The notes: generated by a model not told the origin, from the sequence alone. Numbered from the stretch's first letter, positions 1-8,884 are shown. The stretch is DNA of 36,801 nt from Bacteroidetes bacterium 24-39-8 (GCA_002256765.1 NCHJ01000016.1:1-36801), one strand, 5' to 3'. Numbers and translations are program-made.

Positions 1-2227
1 TGCGCAAAGCTGGTCCGTAGACTACTTTGTAAAGACCCGTGCTATCTAGGTTAAAGTCTAGGTTGTTAATGGTTTCTCTGCCACCCATGAGTGGAATGGG
101 ACCCACGTTAAAAAACTTGCCCAACACAGGAATAATCCCCAAGGGATGTTTGTGTTCTAGGGTATGCACTTTTTTCCACTGCCAGTTGGCGGTATTTTCT
201 CCTAATTGTTTCACCAACTGATCAGCTGCATCATTCATGGCGCGCGTAAAAATTTCAGCCCTGGTTTCTTTTTCTGGGGTATGAATATTGTTCCACCATT
301 TAGAACTATCGTTTAGGAAGAAACTAACCGTATTGCGTTTTAAGCTAGCTTGATTTTCAAATTGGTTAAAAGTTTCTGCGCCTAACTCGTCCTCCATAGC
401 ATATTTCAAAATCAAGTAATTGAATTTGTAATAGATGGCTGGTTCAATATTTTCCATTCCATGTGCACCATCCCATTTGCGCAAAATACTCATGGCATTG
501 CGGGCAGCAGGGCTCAGCTTTTCTTGATTCACCAGGGGCAAGATCTTTGCCAGCAATGGCGGATAAGTGCTACTGGTTACATCATTGATGGTTGCACGAA
601 CACTCTCTTCATCCCAGTCTTTTTTATCAGTAAAGATTAATTCTTCAATGCGCTTGGCGCGATTGGAAGGCACATAATATCCCGGTACTAAGCCGGTTCC
701 CATGTCTTGTGGTTGGTTATTGGCAGTGTACAAAACGCCACGTGCAGGATTGAGGATCTGTGGATTCTGTTTAAAGTCTAACCAACCCTGTGGATCATCC
801 AGTCCGGTAGAACCATCCAAGATAAGTTGTGGATTTACATGCTTGGGACGGATGGGTAATTTACCCGCAGCCCACCAAGCAATATTACCAGCAGTATCGC
901 CCCACATAAAATTCAGACCAGGCGCTGTAAGGGGTTCCACTGCAACAGCTGCATCGGCCGCATTGCTGGCATGACTCAAATTATAGAACACTTGTAAATG
1001 CCTGGATGGAAATTGGTGATAGACCCACCATAGTGCAATAGGATCAGCAATGTCTTTAACGCCATCAAATGCGCCATTCATGATATAGCCATGTCTGGAT
1101 TTTTTTACTTCAAAAATTGCATCAGGGCCGCCCTTTACTTTAATGGTTTCTTTGCGCAGGATCAAGTCTTCCCAATGGTCTTTATACCAAACCTGATTGG
1201 CGTTTGCAGGATTGGCTTTCTCCTTATAAAAATCCGCATCATCATTTTCAAACATGGTTAGTCCCCATCCACCCCTATCAGAATGACCTAGTGCTGGAAC
1301 CGGTGTACCTGCCAAGAAATTGCCATAGACTTTATAACCAGGGCATTCCAATGCAGCTTCATACCAAACCGATGGTTGCGCAAAAGCAATATGCGTATCA
1401 TTTGAAAGTATGGGTTTGCCTGACTTGGTTTTGGAACCAGCAATTACCCAACCATTTGAACCAAAGAAAGGAGGATAAGGCAGGTTCTCTTGCAACCTTC
1501 CTACTTGTGCCGCCATGCTAGTCAGATTCTTAGCAGATGCTTGCAGCGATGCTTTCTCAGAAGCTTGCACAGGAATCAATTGCGTACTATCAGGCCAATT
1601 TTGTAATACATCATTGAAGTAGTCCATGCCAAATTTGCTAGCGATGGTGGTGGCTACTGCTTCTGCACGGAAGGCACCCACAAAAGTATAACCCATAAAC
1701 CCAACAATAATCTCCATGTCTTCCATGGTAAATTCTGTTTTGGGAATACCCGCAATAGTGTATTCAATAGGCGTCTTGCCCGCTTTAATATATTGGTTGA
1801 TGCCTTTTAAATAAGCTTTGGCCGCTTTTACAAAAGGGGCATTGGGATCTTTGTATACTTCTGCCAAAGTAAGTTTGGCCTGCTCTCTAAAACTGAGCAT
1901 TCTAAAAAACTTGTCTGAGGCCAAAGCCTTGTCCCCAAAGAGTTCTGCCAGTCTACCATCGGCCAAGCGACGCAGCATTTCCATTTGAAACAAACGGTCT
2001 TGTGCGTGTACATAACCAAATGCATAGAATAAATCTTCTTCATTCTGCGCATAGATATGTGGTATGGCATAATTGTCATAGAGCACTTCTACTTCTGCAC
2101 TCAATCCAGGTAATTGCAGATTAGCATTATAATCCGGTTTTAGGTTTTGCAAATAGAAATAACCAGCGGTACCGGCAATAACAATAAGGATCAACAAAGC
2201 AAGCAGTATGCGTTTGAGCAGTTTCAT
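1..2227 (-). CDS. Penicillin acylase family protein (3' end cut by window edge)
   Basis: Family members are secreted N-terminal-nucleophile amidohydrolases that mature by autocatalytic cleavage and hydrolyse amide bonds of acylated amines, acyl-homoserine lactones or beta-lactams. The frame is open from the ATG at 2227 to the left edge (about 742 codons), so the last stretch of the protein is missing. Residues 1-25 form a basic then hydrophobic signal/anchor segment (MKLLKRILLALLILIVIAG). The early motif FGYVHAQDRLFQMEMLRR is typical of the alpha chain. The nucleophile motif GSNGWVIAG places the catalytic Ser at about residue 257, the predicted N-terminus of the beta chain. It lies 49 bp downstream of the APC permease on the same strand and is probably co-transcribed with it. 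The substrate cannot be told from sequence. Confidence 0.9.
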   Translation of the reverse strand, partial: MKLLKRILLALLILIVIAGTAGYFYLQNLKPDYNANLQLPGLSAEVEVLYDNYAIPHIYAQNEEDLFYAFGYVHAQDRLFQMEMLRRLADGRLAELFGDKALASDKFFRMLSFREQAKLTLAEVYKDPNAPFVKAAKAYLKGINQYIKAGKTPIEYTIAGIPKTEFTMEDMEIIVGFMGYTFVGAFRAEAVATTIASKFGMDYFNDVLQNWPDSTQLIPVQASEKASLQASAKNLTSMAAQVGRLQENLPYPPFFGSNGWVIAGSKTKSGKPILSNDTHIAFAQPSVWYEAALECPGYKVYGNFLAGTPVPALGHSDRGGWGLTMFENDDADFYKEKANPANANQVWYKDHWEDLILRKETIKVKGGPDAIFEVKKSRHGYIMNGAFDGVKDIADPIALWWVYHQFPSRHLQVFYNLSHASNAADAAVAVEPLTAPGLNFMWGDTAGNIAWWAAGKLPIRPKHVNPQLILDGSTGLDDPQGWLDFKQNPQILNPARGVLYTANNQPQDMGTGLVPGYYVPSNRAKRIEELIFTDKKDWDEESVRATINDVTSSTYPPLLAKILPLVNQEKLSPAARNAMSILRKWDGAHGMENIEPAIYYKFNYLILKYAMEDELGAETFNQFENQASLKRNTVSFFLNDSSKWWNNIHTPEKETRAEIFTRAMNDAADQLVKQLGENTANWQWKKVHTLEHKHPLGIIPVLGKFFNVGPIPLMGGRETINNLDFNLDSTGLYKVVYGPALR

Positions 2228-2276
2228 GGCAAGAATTTATGGACAGTAAGTTAGAAAAAAGCCAGCAAAGACTTTG

Positions 2277-3698
2277 TTAGGATTGGGTTGTTTTCTTTTT
2301 AGAAAGAAAATAAATGGGAATTCCAATGGCTGTGATCAACAAACCCAATAAAGAATTGATAATGGGCGCTGTCCCGTCTCTATAATGCTGGATATCTGTA
2401 ATCAGGGTGCTACATAAAAAGAAAGCTACAAAAGAGACAAAGCAAATGGGTACAATGGGATATCCCCAAACCTTGTACTTGCGGGGAAAATCCTTCATAC
2501 GGCTGCGCAATAAAAACACACCCAGCCCACTCATGCCATAAAAAAACCAGCTCACAAAAATGAGCATATCGGTGAGCATATCAAAGGATCCACTGATAAT
2601 TAATACCACGGTCCAGATGGCATTTAGCCAAAGTGCGTTACCGGGAGTTTGATATTTAGGTTGCGTCTTTCCTGCCCATGCAAATAGTCTATTACCATCG
2701 CCCATGGCATAAGTAACCCTTGATGTTGCTAATACATTTGCATTGGTTGAACCCAGTGTAGAAAGAATGATCATTAATGCAATTAAGGCACCACCTATTA
2801 AACCCCAGGTAACAGTAGCAGCATCAGATGCCACTAAGGATGATGTTGATAATTGTCCAATAGGCAACACATAGATATAGGCCAAGTTGACCAAAGTATA
2901 AACCAGTATACAAAAACTCAATCCAAGAAATAAACTGCGCGGAATATTGCGCTTAGGATTTTTTACTTCACCCGCTACAAAACAAATATTGTTCCAGCCA
3001 TCGTAGCCCCAAAAAGCGCCTGAAATAGCCGCCATATAAGCACCTACCATGGCCCATCCCTGCGGCATGTTGGGTAATGTTTCATGTAAGTGTTGCATAG
3101 ATCCCTTACCCGAAAACAGGATTCCACCAATTAAAACAACAATGGCAACTGCTTTTAAAATAGTGAGAAAACGTTGTAATGCCCCACCATAGTTGACACT
3201 AAAATAATTGATGGTGGTGAGTATCAAAATCAATAAAATGGTCACTGATTTTACACCCAAATTTTCTAGTGGATGAATATCTCCCACATAAGGGATATGC
3301 CATACGGTGGCAAGTTCAACAGCAGGAGCAAGTCTAGGCAATTCTACAAAATAATTAATGTACTGAGAGAAAACCCATGCTACAGAAGCATTTCCGGCGG
3401 TATTGAAAACAGCAAAAGCACTCCATCCATAGAGAAAGGCAAAACCATTACCATACATTTTTTGAAAGAATACATATTGACCTCCTGTCTCTGGAAACAT
3501 GCAGGCTACTTCTGCATTGCTGAGTGCCCCAAACAAAGTAACCACTCCTGCCACTACCCATGCGCTTAATAATAACCAAGGAGATCCTACCTGAGAAGCC
3601 ATGAGTGCGGGCTTCATAAATATGCCAGAGCCAATAATCCCTCCTATTACTAATGCAATAGTAGTATTAGCTGATAAACTACGCTTGAGTTCATTCAT
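2277..3698 (-). CDS. APC superfamily amino acid permease
   Basis: A 473-residue integral membrane transporter with about 12 hydrophobic segments. The TM1 motif GGIIGSGIF (about residues 19-27) and the following PALMASQVGSPW region are typical of the amino acid/polyamine/organocation superfamily, closest in style to L-type or serine/threonine exchanger-like permeases. Its start ATG overlaps the 3' end of the upstream Rieske gene by 8 bp, which suggests translational coupling. Import or exchange of an amino acid or a derived amine is the likely role, but the substrate is not determinable. The protein ends with a basic tail (LSKKKTTQS). Confidence 0.9.
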   Translation of the reverse strand: MNELKRSLSANTTIALVIGGIIGSGIFMKPALMASQVGSPWLLLSAWVVAGVVTLFGALSNAEVACMFPETGGQYVFFQKMYGNGFAFLYGWSAFAVFNTAGNASVAWVFSQYINYFVELPRLAPAVELATVWHIPYVGDIHPLENLGVKSVTILLILILTTINYFSVNYGGALQRFLTILKAVAIVVLIGGILFSGKGSMQHLHETLPNMPQGWAMVGAYMAAISGAFWGYDGWNNICFVAGEVKNPKRNIPRSLFLGLSFCILVYTLVNLAYIYVLPIGQLSTSSLVASDAATVTWGLIGGALIALMIILSTLGSTNANVLATSRVTYAMGDGNRLFAWAGKTQPKYQTPGNALWLNAIWTVVLIISGSFDMLTDMLIFVSWFFYGMSGLGVFLLRSRMKDFPRKYKVWGYPIVPICFVSFVAFFLCSTLITDIQHYRDGTAPIINSLLGLLITAIGIPIYFLSKKKTTQS

Positions 3699-4779
3699 GC
3701 TTGAATGATTGTGCTATCAGGGAATGAAAATGATGGGTACCCTGCTCTCTGTTCACCGAATATCTTCCATGTTTGTAAAATCTAGATTTAATGCCTTTTT
3801 GAACGTTCTGCACCACTTCCTCGTCTTCTGCTTCTACTGAACTTAATCCAGATCCTGCTCCTTGATCCAATTTGCTTGCATCATAAACAAAACTGAGAAA
3901 TCTTACTTTGGTAGTAGCGGGTGTTAAAGGTTCAATTACATTGAGCGATAATCCCCAGGGATAAAAATTAAACATCAGATTGGGATAGACCCAGAAATAA
4001 TAAGCAACAACTTGTTTGCCATGATCCGGAGACGTTTCCGGTATATCAAAAAGCACATCGGTATCTTTTCCAATGCCTAATTGCAGATTGGAATAAGGAA
4101 ATAATTCAGTGCTATAATTTTTAAAATCAATCACTGCATTTAAAGCCGGATGCACAAAAGGTATATGAAATCCTTCTAGGTAATTTTCACAGTACAATGC
4201 CCAATTGGCTTGCACTTCAAACGCTTGGTCCAAGTCTGGACGATGGACTAATTTGTCAAGTGGCAACCAACTAACCCTATCCATCATTTCCTGAAAATAA
4301 ACAGTAGCAGGCAATACAGGATTCAAACTAGTAAAATACAATCCCGCCCATTCAAACAAAGGCAATTGATGCAAGTGATTGTTTTCTGGAATAAAATTTT
4401 CTACTTCTCTAAACTCAGGCATGGAGATAAATGTTCCGTTTAAATGAAACAGTCTTCCATGGTATTTACAACGCAGTTGTTTGGTGTTGCAGGCATCATA
4501 ACAAAGCAGGTTACCTCTATGGTTACAGACATTGGGTAAGCAATGTGTTTTACTATCTTGGTCTCTGGTTAATAATATGGGCTCATCAATATATTTTTCC
4601 AATAAGCATACGGGCTGAACTTGTCCGGGAACAGCAATCTGTTCTTTATGACCAATATACTGCCAGCTTTGCGCAAAGATCTTCTCCTTAGACGCTTCAA
4701 AATATTGGGGGTCTAAATAGAATTCCTTGGCAATGGTTTTAGCCCTGGCAATATTTGGATCTATCTGAAAATCCGGCAT
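3691..4779 (-). CDS. Rieske non-heme iron oxygenase, alpha-subunit type
   Basis: A 362-residue cytosolic ring-hydroxylating-dioxygenase-like enzyme. The Rieske [2Fe-2S] ligands are visible as CNH (C85, H87) and CKYH (C104, H107). The mononuclear iron site is ENYLEGFHIPFVHP (H205 and H210), with a candidate acidic third ligand near D319 in the EDEEVVQNVQKG segment. A C-terminal GRYSVNREQGTHHFHS motif resembles enzymes often annotated as choline, carnitine or betaine monooxygenase-like. No reductase or ferredoxin partner gene lies nearby, so electrons must come from elsewhere. The 8-bp overlap with an amino acid permease suggests that the substrate is an imported amino acid or quaternary amine (inference). 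It is divergent from the phosphodiesterase gene. Confidence 0.9.
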   Translation of the reverse strand: MPDFQIDPNIARAKTIAKEFYLDPQYFEASKEKIFAQSWQYIGHKEQIAVPGQVQPVCLLEKYIDEPILLTRDQDSKTHCLPNVCNHRGNLLCYDACNTKQLRCKYHGRLFHLNGTFISMPEFREVENFIPENNHLHQLPLFEWAGLYFTSLNPVLPATVYFQEMMDRVSWLPLDKLVHRPDLDQAFEVQANWALYCENYLEGFHIPFVHPALNAVIDFKNYSTELFPYSNLQLGIGKDTDVLFDIPETSPDHGKQVVAYYFWVYPNLMFNFYPWGLSLNVIEPLTPATTKVRFLSFVYDASKLDQGAGSGLSSVEAEDEEVVQNVQKGIKSRFYKHGRYSVNREQGTHHFHSLIAQSFKHE

Positions 4780-4872
4780 TGAGATTTTTTTTAAATGTAC
4801 TGTTTTTGGTTTAGAACCAAGTTTACAAAATCATCATATTGGTTTACATTTAGAAAACCCATTTTTGCTTTT

Positions 4873-6132
4873 ATGAAAAAGCCCATCTACATAGCTAAGA
4901 TTATATGGTTGCTAATTACCTGTATAAGTATTTCTAATGGTTTGTTTGCTCAAGCTAAAACACGCAAAGTTGTTTTTGTCATTGCCGATGGCATACCAGC
5001 AGACTTATTGGAAAAAGCCAGCAAACCCAATCTAGATAAGATTATTGCAGCAGGTTTTTACAAACGCGCATTTGTGGGTGGAATCAAGGGTTCTTACAAT
5101 CAGACCCCCACTGTTTCTGCACCAGGCTACAATAATTTAATTACCGGCACTTGGGCCAATAAACACCAGGTAATCAACAATGATATTAAAGATCCCAACT
5201 ATAACTATTGGAGCATTTTTCGCTATTTAAAAAATCAATACCCTCAAAAAAAGACGGCCATTTTTTCCACTTGGTTAGACAATAGGACCAAATTGGTGGG
5301 AGATGGTTTGCAAGCCACTGGTGGTTTTAAAGTAGACCTTGCTTTTGACGGTTATGAATTAGATACGCTTAGGTTTCCGCATGACAAAGGTTCTATCTAC
5401 ACGCATTTAATAGATGATTATGTGGTGGCCAAGGCCGATAGTTGCATTAGGGCTAATGCGCCAGATTTGTCTTGGATCTATTTAGAACATACAGACGATA
5501 TGGGTCATAGATATGGCGATAGCCCCCAAATGGAACAAGCCATTGGCTATCTGGATCAAGAGATGGGGAAAATCTGGGATGCCATTCAATACCGTGAAAA
5601 GAATTTTAAAGAAGAATGGTTCATCATCATTACCACGGATCATGGACGTGACGCAGCAACTGGTAAAAATCATGGTGGACAATCTGAACGTGAAAGAACT
5701 ACTTGGATGCTATCAAATTTAAAAAATACCAATGCTTATTTTGAGGCAAATAATCCAGCCATTGTAGATATTCTACCTACGATTGCCCGTTTCCAGAAAA
5801 TAGATTTACCCAAACTGAACCAAGAAGAATTAGATGGGGTAGCCATTACCGGACCTGTTGCTATTTCTCAGCCCCGTGTGGTACAACAAGGAGATAGTTT
5901 GATCTTACACTGGAAATCTTATACTAAGAAAGGCAAGGTAGCAATTTTATTAACCAGCACTAATGAATTTAAAAAAGGGCTGGCAGATTCCTACCAAAAC
6001 ATTGGCAGCATTGCCATTGGTCAAGAAAGGTTTGCTTTTAAAATAGAGCCTACTTTGAGTTTTGCCAAAATTATCCTGAGAACAAAAATGAATTCTGTGA
6101 ACACTCAATGGAAGAGTCCTTCTATTAAATAA
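4873..6132 (+). CDS. Secreted alkaline-phosphatase-superfamily phosphodiesterase/pyrophosphatase (NPP-like)
   Basis: A 419-residue exported enzyme of the nucleotide pyrophosphatase/phosphodiesterase group. The frame is open from an ATG at 4795. I chose the ATG at 4873 because it begins a clear signal peptide (MKKPIYIAKIIWLLITCISI, cleavage near FAQA). Metal and active-site motifs are VIADG (D39), TPTVSAPGYNNLITG (nucleophile position S82, with T80 nearby), the HTDDMGHRYGD motif, and TTDHGRD followed by KNHGG. It probably hydrolyses phosphodiester or pyrophosphate bonds in the periplasm or outside the cell. Promoter and leader must lie in the 93 bp shared with the divergent Rieske gene. A hairpin directly follows the stop codon. 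Confidence 0.88.
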   Translation: MKKPIYIAKIIWLLITCISISNGLFAQAKTRKVVFVIADGIPADLLEKASKPNLDKIIAAGFYKRAFVGGIKGSYNQTPTVSAPGYNNLITGTWANKHQVINNDIKDPNYNYWSIFRYLKNQYPQKKTAIFSTWLDNRTKLVGDGLQATGGFKVDLAFDGYELDTLRFPHDKGSIYTHLIDDYVVAKADSCIRANAPDLSWIYLEHTDDMGHRYGDSPQMEQAIGYLDQEMGKIWDAIQYREKNFKEEWFIIITTDHGRDAATGKNHGGQSERERTTWMLSNLKNTNAYFEANNPAIVDILPTIARFQKIDLPKLNQEELDGVAITGPVAISQPRVVQQGDSLILHWKSYTKKGKVAILLTSTNEFKKGLADSYQNIGSIAIGQERFAFKIEPTLSFAKIILRTKMNSVNTQWKSPSIK

Positions 6133-6138
6133 AACAAA

Positions 6139-6160
6139 GAAGCCGCATTACTGCGGCTTC
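6139..6160 (-). terminator. Hairpin terminator between convergent genes
   Basis: A perfect 9-bp stem (GAAGCCGCA/TGCGGCTTC) with a 4-nt TTAC loop sits between the phosphodiesterase stop and the LruC-protein stop. On the minus strand it is followed by the U-rich run TTTGTTTTATTTAA, so it is a standard intrinsic terminator for the LruC gene. It can also end plus-strand transcripts, but with no U-tract on that side. Confidence 0.75.
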
Positions 6161-6196
6161 CATGAAAAATCAACAACGCTATAAAAGGGTGGGGAA

Positions 6197-8308
6197 TTAT
6201 TTGGTAAATAGTTTTGAATTATTTCTATAACCAGATCCTGTATTAGAGTACCAATCACGGTAGCTGGTACCACCAGATTGAGCCCAGTCAAAGAAATGTA
6301 AGTATGCATCATTGATAGCTGCATTCTCAATAGGATGAACAAAGCCACTAGCAAAGTTCAAAGCCCATGGGTGATTGTCTTTTGTTACATAGTACCTATT
6401 TGATCTTGGATCAGAATTATCTTCACCGGTTCCCAGCAAACTCAAATCTGCCAAATCAGTTGGTGCAAATCCTGGTAAGTGCACTTCATAAGGCCTACGC
6501 TGGTTGCTAATCAAGAAAGGATTGTTATTGGCAATATCTAAAGTACTAGTAGAAATAGGTGTTGTAAAGCTGATGAATACAGATACTGGAGGCGTAGTTA
6601 CTTTGTCAAATTCCATACGAGTATTTGCAAAATAGGCACCACCTGGATTAAAGAGAAATGCAGATACATCATCATAAGGCATAATCACCGCCTTGCTTTG
6701 ACCTGCTTCTGTACCATTGGCATTGAATTTGGCCAAATTGCTGGTAACTTTTTGACCTGTTACAGATTTAATTAAGTTAGATGCAAAAGGAAACTGTACA
6801 GCAAATCCATTGTGATAAGCAGCTCCATTAGCCAATGGTTGATATTCTGCATTCATTTCAACTACATTGTTCTGACCGTTAGAAATCATAGTGTATCTGT
6901 AAGAGATCACTAAGTCATTCATATCATAGTCTCCAGAGCTAGGGAACATATCTTCGAATGCTAAAGTTCCCCAAGTATCTTTAGAAGGATAATAATTAAT
7001 ATAAGCTCTTTCTGGATCAGTTGGATAGGCATCAAATACGTCCATTACACCATCACCATCAGTATCTACAGGTTTCTCTGCGTCTTTTACACCATCAGTG
7101 TCAATGGCAGTAATTGGATTAGATGTTGCATAAATCATTAGGTCATTAAAGTCCTGGTCACATGACCCATAATCTCTACGAATATCTTCGAATCCAATAA
7201 TATAGGTATCATTGTATTTCAACATCACATTGTGCTTACGGAGGTCTACATTGGGTTCAGGATTTAAATTTGGATTAGAGAATAAAGCGGTTGCTCCTAC
7301 AGAAACGTCTTTACCATTCCATGCGTCTTGGAACAAGACCAATCCAATAGTAGTTCCGGCTTTGAAAGTTCCAATCTTTACTTTATCACCAGAATTCAAA
7401 TTGCCGCCACTGCCTTTTAAACTAGCATTGGGAAATACAAATTTTATTTCATTAATATCTGCTACAGATTGAGGAGGCGTTTTGCTATCATAGGTATAAA
7501 AACCCAAAGCATTTCTATAACCAGCACCTTCATATGTAAAGGTTAACCAAACTTCTGCATCTTCAATAATCACAATATTGGAAGTAGCGTCTTTGGTAAT
7601 ATACTCAGGGTGCAGATTAGGTACTTTATAACTTTCAGGTAAAGAAACGTTGATGGTATTCAACATATCAACTGTAATCTCATCAGCAGGTGAAGTCAAG
7701 TATTTGGGTGTACCATTATTGTCATAATCACCTAGGTAACTAAATTTAGTATCGGTTTTAATCCCGTTCAAATCCATGGTCACATGTGTGCCATTAACTG
7801 AATTGGTTCCCCTGATAATGGTGTTTGCAATGGCAGCAGATTTGCTTTCATTAACACTAAGGGTTCCTACTACATTACCACCGTAACCATCAGCTCCGCC
7901 TAAAATACAATTCAGGCTATTGCCGTTTACGGTTACCAATGCATTGTGGATCAGACCCACAAAATTGGCGTCAACCACAACGGTATCCATATATGATGGT
8001 ATAGTAGCTCTAGTTACAATTTGACCTTGGGTATTTGTAACACCTTTAAATAACAGTTGTCCAATAGCACCGTTCACGGTACTATAAACGCTTACTGGAA
8101 CACCAGGAATAGGCTTGTTGGTATTAGTTAAAGCACTAATTGAAACAGCAACTGCCTTAGTTGTCTGATAATTAAATCCATCAGCTGCCACTTTGTTTAC
8201 AGGCGTTGTTGGATTGGGATTGTTTGATTGTATTTCGGCAGCTTTTTGGCAAGACATAAATGCCATTGCTAAGATGAAGACAAATGATAGGGATGATTTG
8301 TTAAGCAT
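6197..8308 (-). CDS. LruC/DUF4114-domain surface lipoprotein
   Basis: A 703-residue predicted lipoprotein: the signal sequence ends at C20 (AMAFMSC), and after it comes a low-complexity Asn/Pro/Thr linker. Residues about 50-130 look like an Ig-like or carboxypeptidase-regulatory-like fold. Residues about 195-400 contain a DUF4114 module (GAGYRNALGFYTY, then GDKVKIGTFKAG, then IIGFEDIRRD and DFNDLMIYAT). A short Ca-binding-like DTDGDGVMDVFDAYPTDPE stretch follows at 415-433. The rest, about 440-690, matches the LruC-domain type (TWGTLAFEDMFPSSGDYDMNDLV). Its function is unknown; it is probably displayed on the outer membrane. The same DUF4114 module recurs in the T9SS protein at 18561-21065. 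Confidence 0.88.
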   Translation of the reverse strand: MLNKSSLSFVFILAMAFMSCQKAAEIQSNNPNPTTPVNKVAADGFNYQTTKAVAVSISALTNTNKPIPGVPVSVYSTVNGAIGQLLFKGVTNTQGQIVTRATIPSYMDTVVVDANFVGLIHNALVTVNGNSLNCILGGADGYGGNVVGTLSVNESKSAAIANTIIRGTNSVNGTHVTMDLNGIKTDTKFSYLGDYDNNGTPKYLTSPADEITVDMLNTINVSLPESYKVPNLHPEYITKDATSNIVIIEDAEVWLTFTYEGAGYRNALGFYTYDSKTPPQSVADINEIKFVFPNASLKGSGGNLNSGDKVKIGTFKAGTTIGLVLFQDAWNGKDVSVGATALFSNPNLNPEPNVDLRKHNVMLKYNDTYIIGFEDIRRDYGSCDQDFNDLMIYATSNPITAIDTDGVKDAEKPVDTDGDGVMDVFDAYPTDPERAYINYYPSKDTWGTLAFEDMFPSSGDYDMNDLVISYRYTMISNGQNNVVEMNAEYQPLANGAAYHNGFAVQFPFASNLIKSVTGQKVTSNLAKFNANGTEAGQSKAVIMPYDDVSAFLFNPGGAYFANTRMEFDKVTTPPVSVFISFTTPISTSTLDIANNNPFLISNQRRPYEVHLPGFAPTDLADLSLLGTGEDNSDPRSNRYYVTKDNHPWALNFASGFVHPIENAAINDAYLHFFDWAQSGGTSYRDWYSNTGSGYRNNSKLFTK

Positions 8309-8362
8309 AAAATTGATTTATTAGGGATTAACGATTTTAATGCCAAAAAGAGAGACATGACT

Positions 8363-8402
8363 AAAACATTGAAAATCAGCTAATTAATATTTTCAATGTT
8401 TT
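8363..8402. repeat. Perfect 14-bp inverted repeat upstream of the LruC gene
   Basis: Arms AAAACATTGAAAAT and ATTTTCAATGTTTT match perfectly around a 12-nt AT-rich spacer. The site lies 55-94 bp upstream of the LruC-protein start and just downstream of the small minus-strand frame at 8435-8653. On the minus strand the second arm ends in TTTT, so it could be a weak AT-rich terminator or attenuator for that small frame, or an operator for the lipoprotein gene. The sequence does not decide between them. Confidence 0.6.
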
Positions 8403-8409
8403 CATAAAA

Positions 8410-8439
8410 TTCCAATTATGGGACAATTTTCCAATTATG
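8410..8439. repeat. Short direct repeat TTCCAATTATG (two copies, 19-bp period)
   Basis: The 11-mer TTCCAATTATG occurs at 8410-8420 and again at 8429-8439, about two helical turns apart, so both copies lie on the same face of the helix. It sits next to the 14-bp inverted repeat, upstream of the LruC gene. This spacing is what a dimeric or tandemly bound regulator would use. No regulator can be assigned. Confidence 0.4.
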
Positions 8440-8653
8440 AGATATAAATAGTAGTCAGTTGCTGTTGTTTGTTTGATCCTAGCTGATTCATTTTCTTTAA
8501 GTACGGTGAGCTAGGTAATTGACCGTAAGCTTGAACAGGTTTTTCTAAAGGCATGCTGGCTATGCTAAAACTATGGTTCACAAAATCAAATAGAAATTGA
8601 AACAGGTTGCTATGTGCTGGTTGCGTTCCGTTACTGTAAGTATTGTTTGCCAT
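8435..8653 (-). CDS. Small hypothetical protein (doubtful)
   Basis: A 72-residue frame with an ATG start, in the intergenic region ahead of the LruC gene and on its strand. It has no signal peptide or recognisable domain; the central part (NLFQFLFDFVNHSFSI) is hydrophobic/aromatic and the end is Gln/Lys rich. It could be co-transcribed with the lipoprotein gene 126 bp downstream, with the 14-bp inverted repeat between them. I do not recognise a family, and a chance frame is quite possible. Confidence 0.3.
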   Translation of the reverse strand: MANNTYSNGTQPAHSNLFQFLFDFVNHSFSIASMPLEKPVQAYGQLPSSPYLKKMNQLGSNKQQQLTTIYIS

Positions 8654-8760
8654 GATTTGCTGTTGCTAGTTTGCGATTTTTTATTGCTGTTTTAAGCCCG
8701 CTTTTAATAGTACAAAGCAACTGCAACGCGCTTCCCTAGACAATCAAGCAAACTTGATAT

Positions 8761-8802
8761 CTACTGTAGTATCCATTGGAATTATGTAGTATGGTTGCTA
8801 CA
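8761..8802. promoter_or_regulatory. TGTAG/CTACA element cluster (candidate operator)
   Basis: CTACTGTAG (8761-8769) is an odd palindrome. TGTAG at 8785-8789 faces CTACA at 8798-8802 across 8 nt. The same pentamers form nested palindromes at 21158-21192 upstream of the other DUF4114 gene. Distances to the nearest minus-strand start codons are comparable (about 110-150 bp here, about 93-127 bp there). A shared regulator is only an inference. Confidence 0.35.
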
Positions 8803-8803
8803 A

Positions 8804-8848
8804 AACCCCAGCTTATACTTCTAATAAAGTATGGGGTTGTTCAACAAC
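8804..8848 (+). promoter_or_regulatory. Bulged hairpin and GTTGTTCAACAAC palindrome ahead of the ROK gene
   Basis: AACCCC (8804-8809) pairs with GGGGTT (8833-8838), and ATACTT (8815-8820) pairs with AAGTAT (8827-8832), giving a 12-bp stem with a 5-nt bulge on one side. It overlaps the palindrome GTTGTT-C-AACAAC (8836-8848). The palindrome ends 56 bp before the ROK start and is a candidate autoregulatory operator, since ROK repressors commonly bind near their own genes. Confidence 0.4.
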
Positions 8849-8876
8849 TAATTAATAATTGTATGAGTTCAATGCC

Positions 8877-8884
8877 TTAATTTG
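8877..8884 (+). promoter_or_regulatory. Putative -7 box TTAATTTG for the ROK operon
   Basis: TTAATTTG matches the Bacteroidota -7 consensus TAnnTTTG at seven of eight positions and ends 20 nt before the ROK ATG. The same string TTAATTTGTAA occurs at 13298-13308, just before the polysaccharide-export operon. I could not find a well-spaced -33 TTG for either. Confidence 0.3.

Noticed and set aside
1828..2079. 83-codon minus-strand frame
   Set aside because: Lies within the penicillin-acylase gene in another frame; the acylase frame gives the conserved family motifs.
4795..4872. 26-codon N-terminal extension of the phosphodiesterase
   Set aside because: It is aromatic and basic with no signal-peptide character, whereas the ATG at 4873 begins a clear signal peptide.
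8791..8880. 29-codon plus-strand frame before the ROK gene
   Set aside because: Short, overlaps the palindromes, has no residue bias suggesting a leader peptide, and no family resemblance.
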